From positions 1-64,000 of the forward strand of contig NZ_JAKRMY010000002.1 of NCBI RefSeq assembly GCF_022346005.1: a stretch of 64,000 bases of DNA, given 5' to 3'. This document shows, piece by piece, positions 18,488 through 26,978 of the stretch. The notes beneath the pieces are model-generated. The model was not told the DNA's origin. It did no database searches and worked only from the letters and a program-made list of their open reading frames with translations. This stretch comes from Corynebacterium sp. ACRPS. Lineage in GTDB: Bacteria; Actinomycetota; Actinomycetes; Mycobacteriales; Mycobacteriaceae. Numbering within the stretch: position 1 is the stretch's first letter; the number at the start of each line of letters is the position of its first letter. The position numbers and the translations under genes were made by a program.

Positions 18488-18510
18488 GGTGTGTAGAGGA
18501 CTATGCCGAT

Positions 18511-19665
18511 ATGCTAAAGAAAAGCTATATTCCCCTGTTCCTTTTAGGCATGTGTGCACTCATTAACCTGTACTCAACTCAGCCGATTTTGGGGCAGTTA
18601 GGGGCATGGGCGCACATTGCGCCCGAAAGAGCTGCTTGGACAGTGAGCGCCACGACCCTAGGTGTGGCGATTTGTGCGCCGTTTTCAGGAGCTATTTCGG
18701 ACGTATATGGCAGAAAGAAAGTGATGCTGTGTGCTTTGGGAATTATGGTCATTTCAACCATTGCTTGTTGTTTTTCTCCCAATTTTCTTATGCTGCTGGT
18801 GCTTAGACTCTCTCAGGGGCTCGCAACCCCCTTTGTATTTACCGTCGCGGTAGCTTATATCTCTGAAGAGGAAGAGGATGGTGCCCGAGCTAATAGTTTA
18901 TACGTGGCAGGAACAGCGTTTGGTGGCTTTGCGGGAAGATTGCTTTCTGGTCTGGTTACGGACTGGACAGGTGTTTGGCGGCTTTCTTTCGCTGCCAATG
19001 CGGTGATTCTTCTGTTTACTATCGTTGCCGTAGTTTTCTTTTTGCCCCCTGAAGATAACTTCCAACCGGCTTCTTCAGTGATGGAGTCGGTGTCGGGTAT
19101 TCGAGCTCAGATGAAAGAGCCCGGCCTTTTAGCTTCTTGTTTCATTGCAAGCTGTCTTCTATTCCAACAAGTCTCCTCTTTTACCTTTGGTTCTCTAAGG
19201 CTGATGGACCCGCCTTACGATTTATCTACCTCGTTAGTCAGCTTCATTTTTGTTATCTTCCTTTTACCAACAGTGCTGACGCCTTTCAGCGGGGAGCTCA
19301 TTTCCAAAAAGGGGAGGGTCTTTACATTTGGAGTCGTCGCTAGCATAACTATCTTGGGCTTAATGCTGACCTTATTGCCGTTTCTCTGGGCGATGGTGCT
19401 GGGGTTAGCTTTCTCATGTGTTGCCGTTTTCATGGGCCAATCATGTGGAACTGGATTCGTAAGTACCCATTCGAAAACAAACAAATCTACTGCAGTCGGG
19501 CTATACACATCGTTTTATTACCTAGGCGGCACCTTGGGAGCAATAGTTCCAGAGCCTGCCTATCAAACCTGGGGCTGGATATCAATAGTGCTTATCATTA
19601 TAGTATTGGCAGTTTGTAGTTTCGGTGTGGCGCGACGCTTTTGGACAGATAAAAGTTCTATTTAA
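18511..19665 (+). CDS. MFS transporter, probable exporter of the operon product
   Basis: 384 residues and about 12 hydrophobic segments. The MFS motif A is seen as GAISDVYGRKKVM after the second helix, and RLSQGLATPFVFT resembles the region of drug/proton antiporters of the YnfM/Bcr style. It lies 23 bases after the lyase, so it is the last gene of the operon, and its 3' end overlaps the opposing methyltransferase by eight bases. Efflux of the compound made by the three upstream enzymes is the simplest reading. It shares the AT-rich character of the operon. Confidence 0.82.
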   Translation: MLKKSYIPLFLLGMCALINLYSTQPILGQLGAWAHIAPERAAWTVSATTLGVAICAPFSGAISDVYGRKKVMLCALGIMVISTIACCFSPNFLMLLVLRLSQGLATPFVFTVAVAYISEEEEDGARANSLYVAGTAFGGFAGRLLSGLVTDWTGVWRLSFAANAVILLFTIVAVVFFLPPEDNFQPASSVMESVSGIRAQMKEPGLLASCFIASCLLFQQVSSFTFGSLRLMDPPYDLSTSLVSFIFVIFLLPTVLTPFSGELISKKGRVFTFGVVASITILGLMLTLLPFLWAMVLGLAFSCVAVFMGQSCGTGFVSTHSKTNKSTAVGLYTSFYYLGGTLGAIVPEPAYQTWGWISIVLIIIVLAVCSFGVARRFWTDKSSI

Positions 19666-20476
19666 TTGCGTTTGAAGTGTCCCGTACCAGCACGAAAGCA
19701 TCCGTGCGGTACGGGATGTGTAGTTTTTGGCCGGCAGAAAAGCCCATGTGCTCGTAGAGGTACCAGTTCAGGTTGTGGGTCATGCGCTCGTGGATGGCCT
19801 CGTTATTTCTGAGCCAGTATGAACGAGTGTGCATGAGTTGGTGGAGCTGCTCTGGGGTAAGTTCGTGGGTCCAGCTCAGCCGGAGTTCGCGCTCTAAGGT
19901 CCAGGGTGCTTTATATTCGGGATAGAAGCCGGGCTTATGCACGTCGCCGGAGTGCATGATGCGGCTGAGACGGAGGATCCAGGGATCCGCGTGTACGTCG
20001 AGGGTATTCCACACTAAAAGCACGCGCCCGCCCGGCGCGAGGATGCGGTCCAGCTCGGCAGAGGCGGCGGCAACGTCGACCCAATGCCAGGTTTGGGCGA
20101 GGCAGGCGGCGTTGAGGGAGGCATCGGCAAGCGCGGTGTGCTCGGCCGTGGCGCGGATGATGGGGATATCCAAGCGGCGTTGGAGCACGCGGGCCATGTC
20201 TGGAGATGGTTCAACCGCGAGCACGTTGGGGTTGGTGAGGGACTCGGTAAGTTTGCCGGTGCCGGCGCCGATATCGGCAACGCGGTGGGCGCCGGCGATG
20301 AGCTCAGCAACCTCGGCCGGGTAATGGGGGCGGACATCCTGATAGGTGTGCGCGCCGTGATGGAAGGCGCGCGCTGCCTGGGTGCGCTGGGGATCGGTGC
20401 TGAAGGTAGGCTTCTGCTTCGCAGAGGGATTTCGGTAGCTGGGGAAGTGCTGGGGGTTGGGGTGGCGAGTCGACAT
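19658..20476 (-). CDS. Class I SAM-dependent methyltransferase
   Basis: 272 residues. The SAM motif VADIGAGTGKLTESL lies near residue 68, followed by the acidic loop of VLAVEPSPDM and the post-I motif DASLNAACLAQTWHWVD. This is the UbiE/MenG-like small-molecule type; the substrate is not evident. The start codon lies inside an inverted repeat shared with the divergent ABC transporter promoter. Base composition returns to the normal GC-rich level here. Confidence 0.82.
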   Translation of the reverse strand: MSTRHPNPQHFPSYRNPSAKQKPTFSTDPQRTQAARAFHHGAHTYQDVRPHYPAEVAELIAGAHRVADIGAGTGKLTESLTNPNVLAVEPSPDMARVLQRRLDIPIIRATAEHTALADASLNAACLAQTWHWVDVAAASAELDRILAPGGRVLLVWNTLDVHADPWILRLSRIMHSGDVHKPGFYPEYKAPWTLERELRLSWTHELTPEQLHQLMHTRSYWLRNNEAIHERMTHNLNWYLYEHMGFSAGQKLHIPYRTDAFVLVRDTSNAIK

Positions 20477-20491
20477 AGGTTATCTAACCTA
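20476..20491. promoter_or_regulatory. Inverted repeat resembling a shortened DtxR box in a divergent start region
   Basis: TAGGTTATCTAACCTA consists of TAGGTTA and its exact complement TAACCTA separated by two bases. The DtxR box has the same arms but a three-base centre. The repeat sits across the methyltransferase start and 22 bases before the ABC transporter ATG at 20514, so a bound protein could affect both genes. The one-base-shorter centre makes the assignment to DtxR uncertain. Confidence 0.45.
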
Positions 20492-20513
20492 CCGGGAATT
20501 AGAATGGCTTGTT

Positions 20514-21947
20514 ATGGCAACACTTCCAGAACCATCAGATCGGCGGTGGTTGCTGAAGACTGTCTTCTCCCGGCCTGGGATGACCATTCCCGCTGCCGTG
20601 TGCATGGCTATCTCTTTTGTGCTCAATGGCACAACGCCGGTCATCGTGGGCTATGCCATCGATGAAGCGGTGGTGGAAGGATCAATCGGGCGACTGTGGT
20701 GGTGGCTTGCACTGCTGGTGCTAGCCTTCGCCGTAAATACCGTCACTGGGTGGTGTGGCCGCGGGCTCAACGCGCGCAGCATGCTGGTTATCGGCCACGA
20801 CGTGCGCATGGCCATCACGGATCGGATTATGGATCCCAAAGGGATGGGCGGGCCGAAACGCACGCCAGGGGAGTTATTGGCCATTGCCTCAACCGATGCG
20901 ACCCGTGTGCAGAATGCCGTGATGATGACGGTGTTCCCGGTGGCGGAGATTACGTCGATCATTTATGTCGCGGTGATGACCAGCCGGGTGAATGTGCCGC
21001 TAGGTGTGGCCATTTTATGCGGCGGTCCCATCGTGGTGTGGGGATCGCTGCGCTCGGCTGGTCCCTTGCGCAAGCGCTCTGGTATCCGGCAAGAAGCATT
21101 GGGCCGGGCTAGCGCGACGGCGACGGATATTGTCCATGGCCTGCGCATTATTAAGGGGATCGGGGCGATTGGTACGGTGCGCAAGCGGTATGCGGGCGAT
21201 TCCGATGCCGCCTACGAGCGAACCGTTGAGGCCAATGCAGCGCAGGCAGGATTGAATGCTTCTACCGAGGCGCTCGGGTCCATTTATGTCATCGCCGTCG
21301 CCGTTGCCGCCGGCTACCTGGCGCTGGATGGGCAGATGAGCATTGGTGAGCTCATTATGGTAATTGGCCTTACCCAATTCATCATTACCCCGATGACCAT
21401 GCTGGGAAGAAATATTGCCTCCCGGTGGGCCGCGGCGCAGGCGAGTGCGCAGCGAATCGTGGGCCTGCTGAGGGCTCTCGGGCTTCCCGGGGACGCCGCA
21501 CCACAGGTGCCGGCGCTACGGCCGGGTATCACCGCCATCGATGGACATGCTCCGGAAGAACTGCGGGAGCTGGCCCGGGAAAAATTCATCGTCGTACCAC
21601 ACGAGGTCATGCTGTTTACCGGAACCGTGCAGGATAATATTCATCCGGATGCAGATACGGCCGCACGGGCCCTAGAGGTGGCCGCGGGTGAGGATATTCC
21701 CGGTGGGCTGGACCGCGCCGTGGGTGAGCGCGGAAACAACCTGTCCGGCGGCCAGCAGCAACGAGTCGCCCTTGCCCGCGCTATTGCAGCGGATCCGGAG
21801 GTGCTTATTCTCTCTGATCCCACCACCGCGGTCGATTCCGTTACCGAGCAAGAGGTAGCCCACCGCGTTGCGGACTACCGGAAGGATAAACCCACCATCG
21901 TCTATACCTCGGCGCCTGCGTGGCATGCAGTGGGGGTGGAGTCCTAA
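20514..21947 (+). CDS. ABC half-exporter with truncated nucleotide-binding domain
   Basis: 477 residues from the ATG at 20514; an upstream frame start lies in the divergent gap. Residues 1-300 form a six-helix exporter-type membrane domain. The ATPase part is abnormal: after the membrane domain only about 40 residues precede the Q-loop region (FIVVPHEVMLFTGTVQDNI), so the first part of the domain with the Walker A lysine loop is missing. The signature LSGGQQQR is intact, Walker B reads LILSDPTTAVD (catalytic Glu replaced by Pro), and the H-loop is TSAPAW (no His). Alone it cannot hydrolyse ATP. Its partner is the next gene, whose start overlaps by one base. Confidence 0.85.
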   Translation: MATLPEPSDRRWLLKTVFSRPGMTIPAAVCMAISFVLNGTTPVIVGYAIDEAVVEGSIGRLWWWLALLVLAFAVNTVTGWCGRGLNARSMLVIGHDVRMAITDRIMDPKGMGGPKRTPGELLAIASTDATRVQNAVMMTVFPVAEITSIIYVAVMTSRVNVPLGVAILCGGPIVVWGSLRSAGPLRKRSGIRQEALGRASATATDIVHGLRIIKGIGAIGTVRKRYAGDSDAAYERTVEANAAQAGLNASTEALGSIYVIAVAVAAGYLALDGQMSIGELIMVIGLTQFIITPMTMLGRNIASRWAAAQASAQRIVGLLRALGLPGDAAPQVPALRPGITAIDGHAPEELRELAREKFIVVPHEVMLFTGTVQDNIHPDADTAARALEVAAGEDIPGGLDRAVGERGNNLSGGQQQRVALARAIAADPEVLILSDPTTAVDSVTEQEVAHRVADYRKDKPTIVYTSAPAWHAVGVES

Positions 21948-23689
21948 TGCGTTTTCCCACCACCACGTGGCCACAGGTGCGAAAGGTTGTGGCGCAGCAG
22001 TTATCGGCGATTCCGCATGCGCGCCGGCGCGCCCTTATCGCCGTGGTGTTCTTGATAGCCGGGGCAGCAGCCAATGTCACCATCCCGATCCTGCTCGGCA
22101 AGATTGTCGATGCCGTGACGACGGGCGCCAGCATCGCCCTCCTCGGAGTCCTGCTCATCGGGGTCGCGGGCGCGTCTGCCGCTTTATCGGCGGCGGGATT
22201 CTATGTTCTGTCCCAGCTGACCGAGCGCGTCATCGCGTCCCTGCGCGAGGATATAGTCTCTACGGCACTCGGCCTTCCCACACACCGCGTCGAGGATGCC
22301 GGAACCGGGGACTTGGTATCGCGTTCTACTGATGACGTGGCGGAGCTTTCCGCCGCGGTTACTGAGACGGTCCCCGTGCTGGCAAAGTCCATTTTTGCCA
22401 TTGCCTCGACGGCAGTAGCGCTGCTTACGGTGGATTGGCAATACCTCGTGGTTATTGTTGCCGTGACCCCGCTGTATTTCTTAGCCGGCCGGTATTACCT
22501 GCGGCTCGCCCCTGACCGGTATGCCGCTGAGCGCGCCGCCATGGCGGACCGCGCCCGCAGGCTTTTGGAAGCGATTCACGGCAGGGACACGGTGCGCGCG
22601 TTCCGCATGGAAAATACGATGCACGATCGGATCGGCGCGGCTTCAAGGCGTGTGGTGGAAGAAGGATATAACGCGCGCCGGACGATGATGGTGCTCCAGG
22701 CCCACCTCACCGGCATTGAACTGGTCTTATTAGCCAGCGGTTTGGCGGTAAGCTTTTGGGTGGTGCAGGCTAATGCGCTTACTGTTGGAGCGGTCACCGC
22801 GGCGATGTTATTGCTCATTCGCCTGCGCGGGCCGCTGATGGGGCTGATGCGCGTGCTAGATACGGTGCAATCCGGGTATGCCTCGTTGGCGCGCATCGTG
22901 GGCGTGGTCATCGATCCGCCCGCGCCGGTACCGGATAGCGGTGCACCGAGGGGCGATGGCAGCGTGGACATGCGGGATATTTCCTTCCGCTATAGCGATA
23001 ACTCATGGGCCGTCGAGGGCCTCAACCTTGCGATTAAGCCGGGTGAAACGGTTGCCCTCGTCGGGGCGTCTGGCGCCGGGAAATCCACCGTGGCTGCGTT
23101 GCTCGCGGGCTTGCGCGTTCCGGATAAGGGCACCGTGCTTGTCGATGGCGTCGAGGTCGCGCTGCTTTCCGATGCCGAGCGTATCCAGCGCCTCGCCCTC
23201 GTCTCCCAGGAAGTGCACGTCTTTTCTGGGAGTCTGCGCGAGGATCTAGCGCTCGCGGCGCCGCAGGCTACCGATGCGGAAATGGTGCAGGCGCTGCGCC
23301 AAGTGCAGGCTGACTGGTTCTTCGAACTAGAAGCGGGCCTCGATACCATCGTGGGCGCGCAAGGCATGCCGTTGGACCCGGTGGCGGCACAGCAATTGGC
23401 GCTTGCCCGAATCGTGCTGCTGGATCCCCGCATCATCATCTTGGATGAAGCCACGGCGGAAGCAGGCTCGGTGGGTGCTGAATCCTTAGAGGACGCCGCA
23501 GAGTCAGTGATGGAGGGGCGAACCGCCTTGGTTGTTGCGCATCGCCTGGATCAAGCCTCGCGTGCCGATGCCATCGTGGTCATGGATAATGGCCGGGTAG
23601 TAGAACAGGGTAGCCATGCAGAGCTGCTAAATTATGGGGGCCGTTATAAACAGTTATGGGCCGCTTGGCAGAAGGGACGAAAATCATGA
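21947..23689 (+). CDS. ABC half-exporter with degenerate signature motif
   Basis: 580 residues from the ATG at 21947. Full six-helix membrane domain, then a complete ATPase domain with Walker A VGASGAGKSTVAALLAG, Q-loop SQEVHVFSG, Walker B RIIILDEATAE with the catalytic Glu, and H-loop VVAHRLDQ. The signature LSGGQ is replaced by LDPVAAQQLALARI. Paired with the preceding half-transporter it can form only one complete site: its own Walker A and B with the partner's LSGGQ. Substrate unknown; candidates are lipids, peptides or a siderophore. The downstream esterase overlaps its stop. Confidence 0.87.
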   Translation: MRFPTTTWPQVRKVVAQQLSAIPHARRRALIAVVFLIAGAAANVTIPILLGKIVDAVTTGASIALLGVLLIGVAGASAALSAAGFYVLSQLTERVIASLREDIVSTALGLPTHRVEDAGTGDLVSRSTDDVAELSAAVTETVPVLAKSIFAIASTAVALLTVDWQYLVVIVAVTPLYFLAGRYYLRLAPDRYAAERAAMADRARRLLEAIHGRDTVRAFRMENTMHDRIGAASRRVVEEGYNARRTMMVLQAHLTGIELVLLASGLAVSFWVVQANALTVGAVTAAMLLLIRLRGPLMGLMRVLDTVQSGYASLARIVGVVIDPPAPVPDSGAPRGDGSVDMRDISFRYSDNSWAVEGLNLAIKPGETVALVGASGAGKSTVAALLAGLRVPDKGTVLVDGVEVALLSDAERIQRLALVSQEVHVFSGSLREDLALAAPQATDAEMVQALRQVQADWFFELEAGLDTIVGAQGMPLDPVAAQQLALARIVLLDPRIIILDEATAEAGSVGAESLEDAAESVMEGRTALVVAHRLDQASRADAIVVMDNGRVVEQGSHAELLNYGGRYKQLWAAWQKGRKS

Positions 23690-24666
23690 GACGGAGGCCG
23701 GTGCGTGCGATGCTGAGCACCGCAGTCTTGTGCTGCGTGGCGGCGCTGGGGGTGTCATGCGCAAATAACGAGGAAGAATCGGGCTCGGCGGCACGCAGCG
23801 AAAGCACGCAATCGCACGGTTCAGCTGCCTCGCAGCTCGGGATTCCTACCTCTGCGCCGCTCAGTGGCCCAGAACCCGGATCCTATACGACGATTAACTT
23901 GCCGTCCGGGCGCTCCTTCATTCTTAGCGTGCCGGAAAATTATACGGCGCAAAAAGAATGGCCCGTAGTATTGGCTTTCCATGGCTGGGGGCAGTCAGCG
24001 GAAAACCTGCGCGGCTATTCCCGCCTCGATGCGGCACAAGCCATTACTGTATTTCCCGCAGGAAAGGAAAAAGCGTGGAGCCCGGCCCCGTACGCGGAAA
24101 CCAGCGGGAGCGAGGACAAGAAATTCGTGCTCGATATCCTCGATTCCCTGCGCGCGACCTATAACGTCGATGATTCCCGGCTTTATGCCACCGGCATGTC
24201 CAATGGCGGCGGTTTTGCTGCCTACCTGGCCTGCCAGATGCCCGGCATCTTCCACTCGGTCGCCACCATTTCCGCTGCTTATTATGAAGATATCCTGAAA
24301 GACTGCGCCCATGAACCGGTAGGGCGCCTAGATATGCACGGTACCGATGACCCCGTCGTGGGCTATTACGGCGGGACCCGGCATAAGACCAAGTACTTCT
24401 CCGTCGAATCCGTCCTGGAGCAAGACCGCAAGCGCAATAAATGCTCGGAGAAGGTAGACACCAACCGCTTGGTCAATAATGCCCTCGATATGCATTGGAG
24501 GGGCTGCTCCGCACCGCTGGAGCATATCCGCATCGGTGGCGGATCCCACGTGTGGCCGGGTGGCCTTGGAGATAAAAATAATGAAGTAGGAAAGTTCTTC
24601 GCCACTGACCGCGTCTTGGACTTCTTCGGCATTCCGGGTAGGCCCGACGGCACCCGCGAAACTTAG
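23686..24666 (+). CDS. Probable lipoprotein esterase, LpqC/PHB-depolymerase-like
   Basis: 326 residues from the ATG at 23686, which overlaps the ABC stop. The N-terminus is a signal (RRRPVRAMLSTAVLCCVAAL) ending LGVSC, a weak but plausible lipobox, followed by a Ser-rich linker. The alpha/beta-hydrolase domain has an oxyanion-type stretch LAFHGWGQSAENLRGYS, the nucleophile elbow GMSNGGGF, an Asp in DMHGTDDPV and a catalytic His in HVWPGG. It resembles the LpqC and feruloyl esterase families. Because it is coupled to an exporter pair, it may process or release a substrate at the cell surface. The 3' end overlaps the opposing methylase by four bases. Confidence 0.8.
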   Translation: MRRRPVRAMLSTAVLCCVAALGVSCANNEEESGSAARSESTQSHGSAASQLGIPTSAPLSGPEPGSYTTINLPSGRSFILSVPENYTAQKEWPVVLAFHGWGQSAENLRGYSRLDAAQAITVFPAGKEKAWSPAPYAETSGSEDKKFVLDILDSLRATYNVDDSRLYATGMSNGGGFAAYLACQMPGIFHSVATISAAYYEDILKDCAHEPVGRLDMHGTDDPVVGYYGGTRHKTKYFSVESVLEQDRKRNKCSEKVDTNRLVNNALDMHWRGCSAPLEHIRIGGGSHVWPGGLGDKNNEVGKFFATDRVLDFFGIPGRPDGTRET

Positions 24667-25913
24667 GGCGCGCGGTAGGCTCGGAAAGAGGACTCAGGCA
24701 CCGATCGCACGCGCTCTACGCAAATATCCGCCACGCTGAGAAAGCCTGCTCGGTGCGCCGAACTGTCCGGGGCGGTGGGCTCTGGAATTTGCACCAAATG
24801 AAAACTGCGCCCGCCCTTATCTTCTCGGTTGAGTTCGATGACCGCCTGCGCCGTGGTGCCTGAGCCTGCGAAAAAGTCGAGCACACGGGCATCGGGCCCG
24901 CCGCCAATGGCGATGAGGTGCTTGATAAGGCGCACTGGCTTAGGAAACTCAAAGATTCCCTCTACGCCCATCACGTCCTCTGCGTCGCGGCGTCCGGCGC
25001 GCGTTACGCCAAACCTTTGCCCATCGAGGATGGAACGCGGCCGCGCCCCTGTTTTTTGATAGTTCTTGGTGTAGACGAATCCGCGCCGAAAGACCAGCTC
25101 ATCGTAGCGCTTTTCCACCATGTCCTTGCCCCAGCGCCAGCGCGCTACCCGGCTGTGGCCTGCCGGTTGGTCCGGCCAGTGTTGCGTGCCATCGGGTGAG
25201 GAAATGGGAAAATCGAGCGATGGCAGGTACCCCAGGGTCTTAGAGTCAAGGCGCACCAAGGAGTATTTGCCACGTTCATCCTCGTGGTTATATTTGGTGC
25301 TCGTATAGCCCTCAGCATCTACGTTGAATCCGGGGTTATCCGGGGTCTTGGCATAGCAGAGGATGTATTCGTGTTCTACCACCGCATACTTGGAATCGTT
25401 TTTCCCAGTGCCGGCTTTTTTCCAAATGAATTGCCCGGCATAGCAGCCCTCGCCAAAAACCTCGTCTAAAACCTTGCGGGCATTAGCGGCCTCGTCCTCT
25501 CCAATGGAGACGAATATAAAGCCGTTCTCCGCCAATACGCGCCGCGCCAGGATGAGCCGCGGGAGCATCATGGACAGCCACTCGGCGTGCCATTGGGCAT
25601 AGCTGCCGGAATTTACTTCGCGCCGAGCGCGGTAATTATCGCGGTAGACAAAGTCCCGGCCGGTGTTATATGGCGGGTCAATGTAAATGACATCAAAGGT
25701 CTCGCCCGTGGAAACCCAGTGCTGTAGCACAGGCAGGTTATCGGCCAAGTGGATGCTATTGGGCGTGGTAGTAGAGCTGCTTAGCTCAGCATCGAGCTCG
25801 AACTCGGCGGCTAGGGGAGCCTCTGCCACACTGCGCGCGGCTTGCTTGCCAGGCCATACCAGACCAAAGAATTCCGCGGAGTTGCAGTTTGCACCAGGGC
25901 TGGTGTGCGTCAT
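24663..25913 (-). CDS. Adenine-specific DNA methyltransferase (Mod-like), orphan
   Basis: 416 residues. The catalytic motif DVIYIDPPYNTGRDF lies near residue 75 and the SAM-binding motif VLDFFAGSGTTAQAVIELN near residue 345; DPPY before FxGxG is the order of beta-class N6-adenine methylases such as type III Mod proteins. The region between them (roughly residues 150-330) should hold target recognition. No restriction subunit or helicase is present on either side, so it is an orphan here, possibly regulatory or a remnant of a type III system. It is shorter than most type III Mod proteins. ATG at 25913-25911. Confidence 0.87.
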   Translation of the reverse strand: MTHTSPGANCNSAEFFGLVWPGKQAARSVAEAPLAAEFELDAELSSSTTTPNSIHLADNLPVLQHWVSTGETFDVIYIDPPYNTGRDFVYRDNYRARREVNSGSYAQWHAEWLSMMLPRLILARRVLAENGFIFVSIGEDEAANARKVLDEVFGEGCYAGQFIWKKAGTGKNDSKYAVVEHEYILCYAKTPDNPGFNVDAEGYTSTKYNHEDERGKYSLVRLDSKTLGYLPSLDFPISSPDGTQHWPDQPAGHSRVARWRWGKDMVEKRYDELVFRRGFVYTKNYQKTGARPRSILDGQRFGVTRAGRRDAEDVMGVEGIFEFPKPVRLIKHLIAIGGGPDARVLDFFAGSGTTAQAVIELNREDKGGRSFHLVQIPEPTAPDSSAHRAGFLSVADICVERVRSVPESSFRAYRAP

Positions 25914-26074
25914 TAGTTGCCTTTTTCGTGCGAGCTGGTCATTGGTCTCATTAACGCTATCACTTTAAAACTTCTGGCCCCCTTTGGTGGCGAAGTCCCG
26001 GCAGTGTCATTATCGTGGGCGGTGTTGCCGCGCACGGCAATGGTTAGATGAAGTAAACAACGAAAGGATTAGCA

Positions 26075-26272
26075 ATGGGTATCTTTGACAAGGCAAAGGA
26101 AGCACTGAACTCCGAAAAGGGCGAGGAAGTTACCAAGGAAGGCTTGGACAAGGCCGAGGACTTTGCCAAGGACAAGCTGGGCGAGGACAAGGCAGACCAG
26201 GTAGACAAGGCCCGCGACGTCATTGATGACAAGCTCGGCACCAATAACGACGGTGACGACGAGAACAAGTAG
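26075..26272 (+). CDS. MT0933-type small antitoxin-like protein
   Basis: 65 residues, highly charged, mostly Lys, Asp and Glu helices: MGIFDKAKEALNSEKGEE, then LDKAEDFAKDKLGEDKADQV. This matches the MT0933 antitoxin-like family common in actinobacteria. No toxin gene is adjacent, so an antitoxin role is not supported by context; many relatives are abundant solo stress-type proteins. CGAAAGGATTAGCA gives a good ribosome-binding site before the ATG at 26075, and a strong terminator follows. Confidence 0.75.
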   Translation: MGIFDKAKEALNSEKGEEVTKEGLDKAEDFAKDKLGEDKADQVDKARDVIDDKLGTNNDGDDENK

Positions 26273-26309
26273 TTCTCGCCCTAATTTCTAATTAGAAAAA
26301 CGAATATCA

Positions 26310-26350
26310 CTGAGCCCCGTTCGTATGCCGAACGGGGCTCAGTCTTTTCC
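26310..26350 (+). terminator. Strong terminator after the MT0933-type gene
   Basis: CTGAGCCCCGTTCG (26310-26323) pairs perfectly over 14 bp with CGAACGGGGCTCAG (26329-26342) around a five-base loop, followed by TCTTTTCC. It lies between convergent genes. Confidence 0.92.
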
Positions 26351-26360
26351 TACACCTGAT

Positions 26361-26978
26361 TTAAATCCAGCCTTGAGTTTGGGCTTTCGTAGCAGCCTCG
26401 TAGCGGTTGTTCGCAGCGGTTTTTGTCATGATACTTGACACGACGTTGCGCACACTGCCTGGGCTAAGATGCACTTTGCGCGCCAGTTCTGAGGAAGTCA
26501 CCCCAGATAATAAAAGCCGCGCGATTTCTCGTTCCCGGGGTGTGAGCGGGTTGTCCGGGGTAAAAAGACTCTCTCGTGCCAGGGCAGGATCGATCACCCG
26601 CAGCCCAGCCTTTACTCGGCGAATTGCCTCCGCGAGTTGTTCTGGTGGAGTGTCTTTGACTATGAACCCAGCGATGTTGGCATCAATAGCACGTTTTACA
26701 TAGCCGCCGCGGCCAAAAGTAGTAACGATGAGACATTTGCATGGGCTGCTGGAGAGTTCTTCAGCTACGTCTAGACCGCTCTTTCCAGGCATTTCAATAT
26801 CGAGAAGAGCTACCTCCACGTTGTGCTTGGCGACGAGCCCCGCAACCTCGTTGCCCGTTGCGCATTGAGCAACTACCTCGATATCTGGTTCGGCAGCTAG
26901 GAGAGCAGCAAGGGCTCCGCGAACCAATGATTGATCCTCTGCGATAAGGATACGGATGGGTGGAGATGTATCAGCCAT
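26361..26978 (-). CDS. NarL/FixJ-type response regulator
   Basis: 205 residues from the ATG at 26978, seven bases after GTGGAG; a longer start at 26993 is possible. The receiver domain has the acidic pocket (IAEDQSLVRG), phospho-accepting Asp in VALLDIEMPGKSG, Thr in LIVTTFGRGGY and Lys in GFIVKDTPPE. The C-terminal LuxR HTH is LTPREREIARLLLSGVTSSE onward. It overlaps the kinase stop by eight bases and would be phosphorylated by it. The likely target is the ABC-2 transporter in the same operon. Confidence 0.92.
   Translation of the reverse strand: MADTSPPIRILIAEDQSLVRGALAALLAAEPDIEVVAQCATGNEVAGLVAKHNVEVALLDIEMPGKSGLDVAEELSSSPCKCLIVTTFGRGGYVKRAIDANIAGFIVKDTPPEQLAEAIRRVKAGLRVIDPALARESLFTPDNPLTPREREIARLLLSGVTSSELARKVHLSPGSVRNVVSSIMTKTAANNRYEAATKAQTQGWI

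Noticed and set aside
26075..26272. Toxin-antitoxin system
   Set aside because: The small protein looks like MT0933-type antitoxins, but no toxin gene lies on either side.
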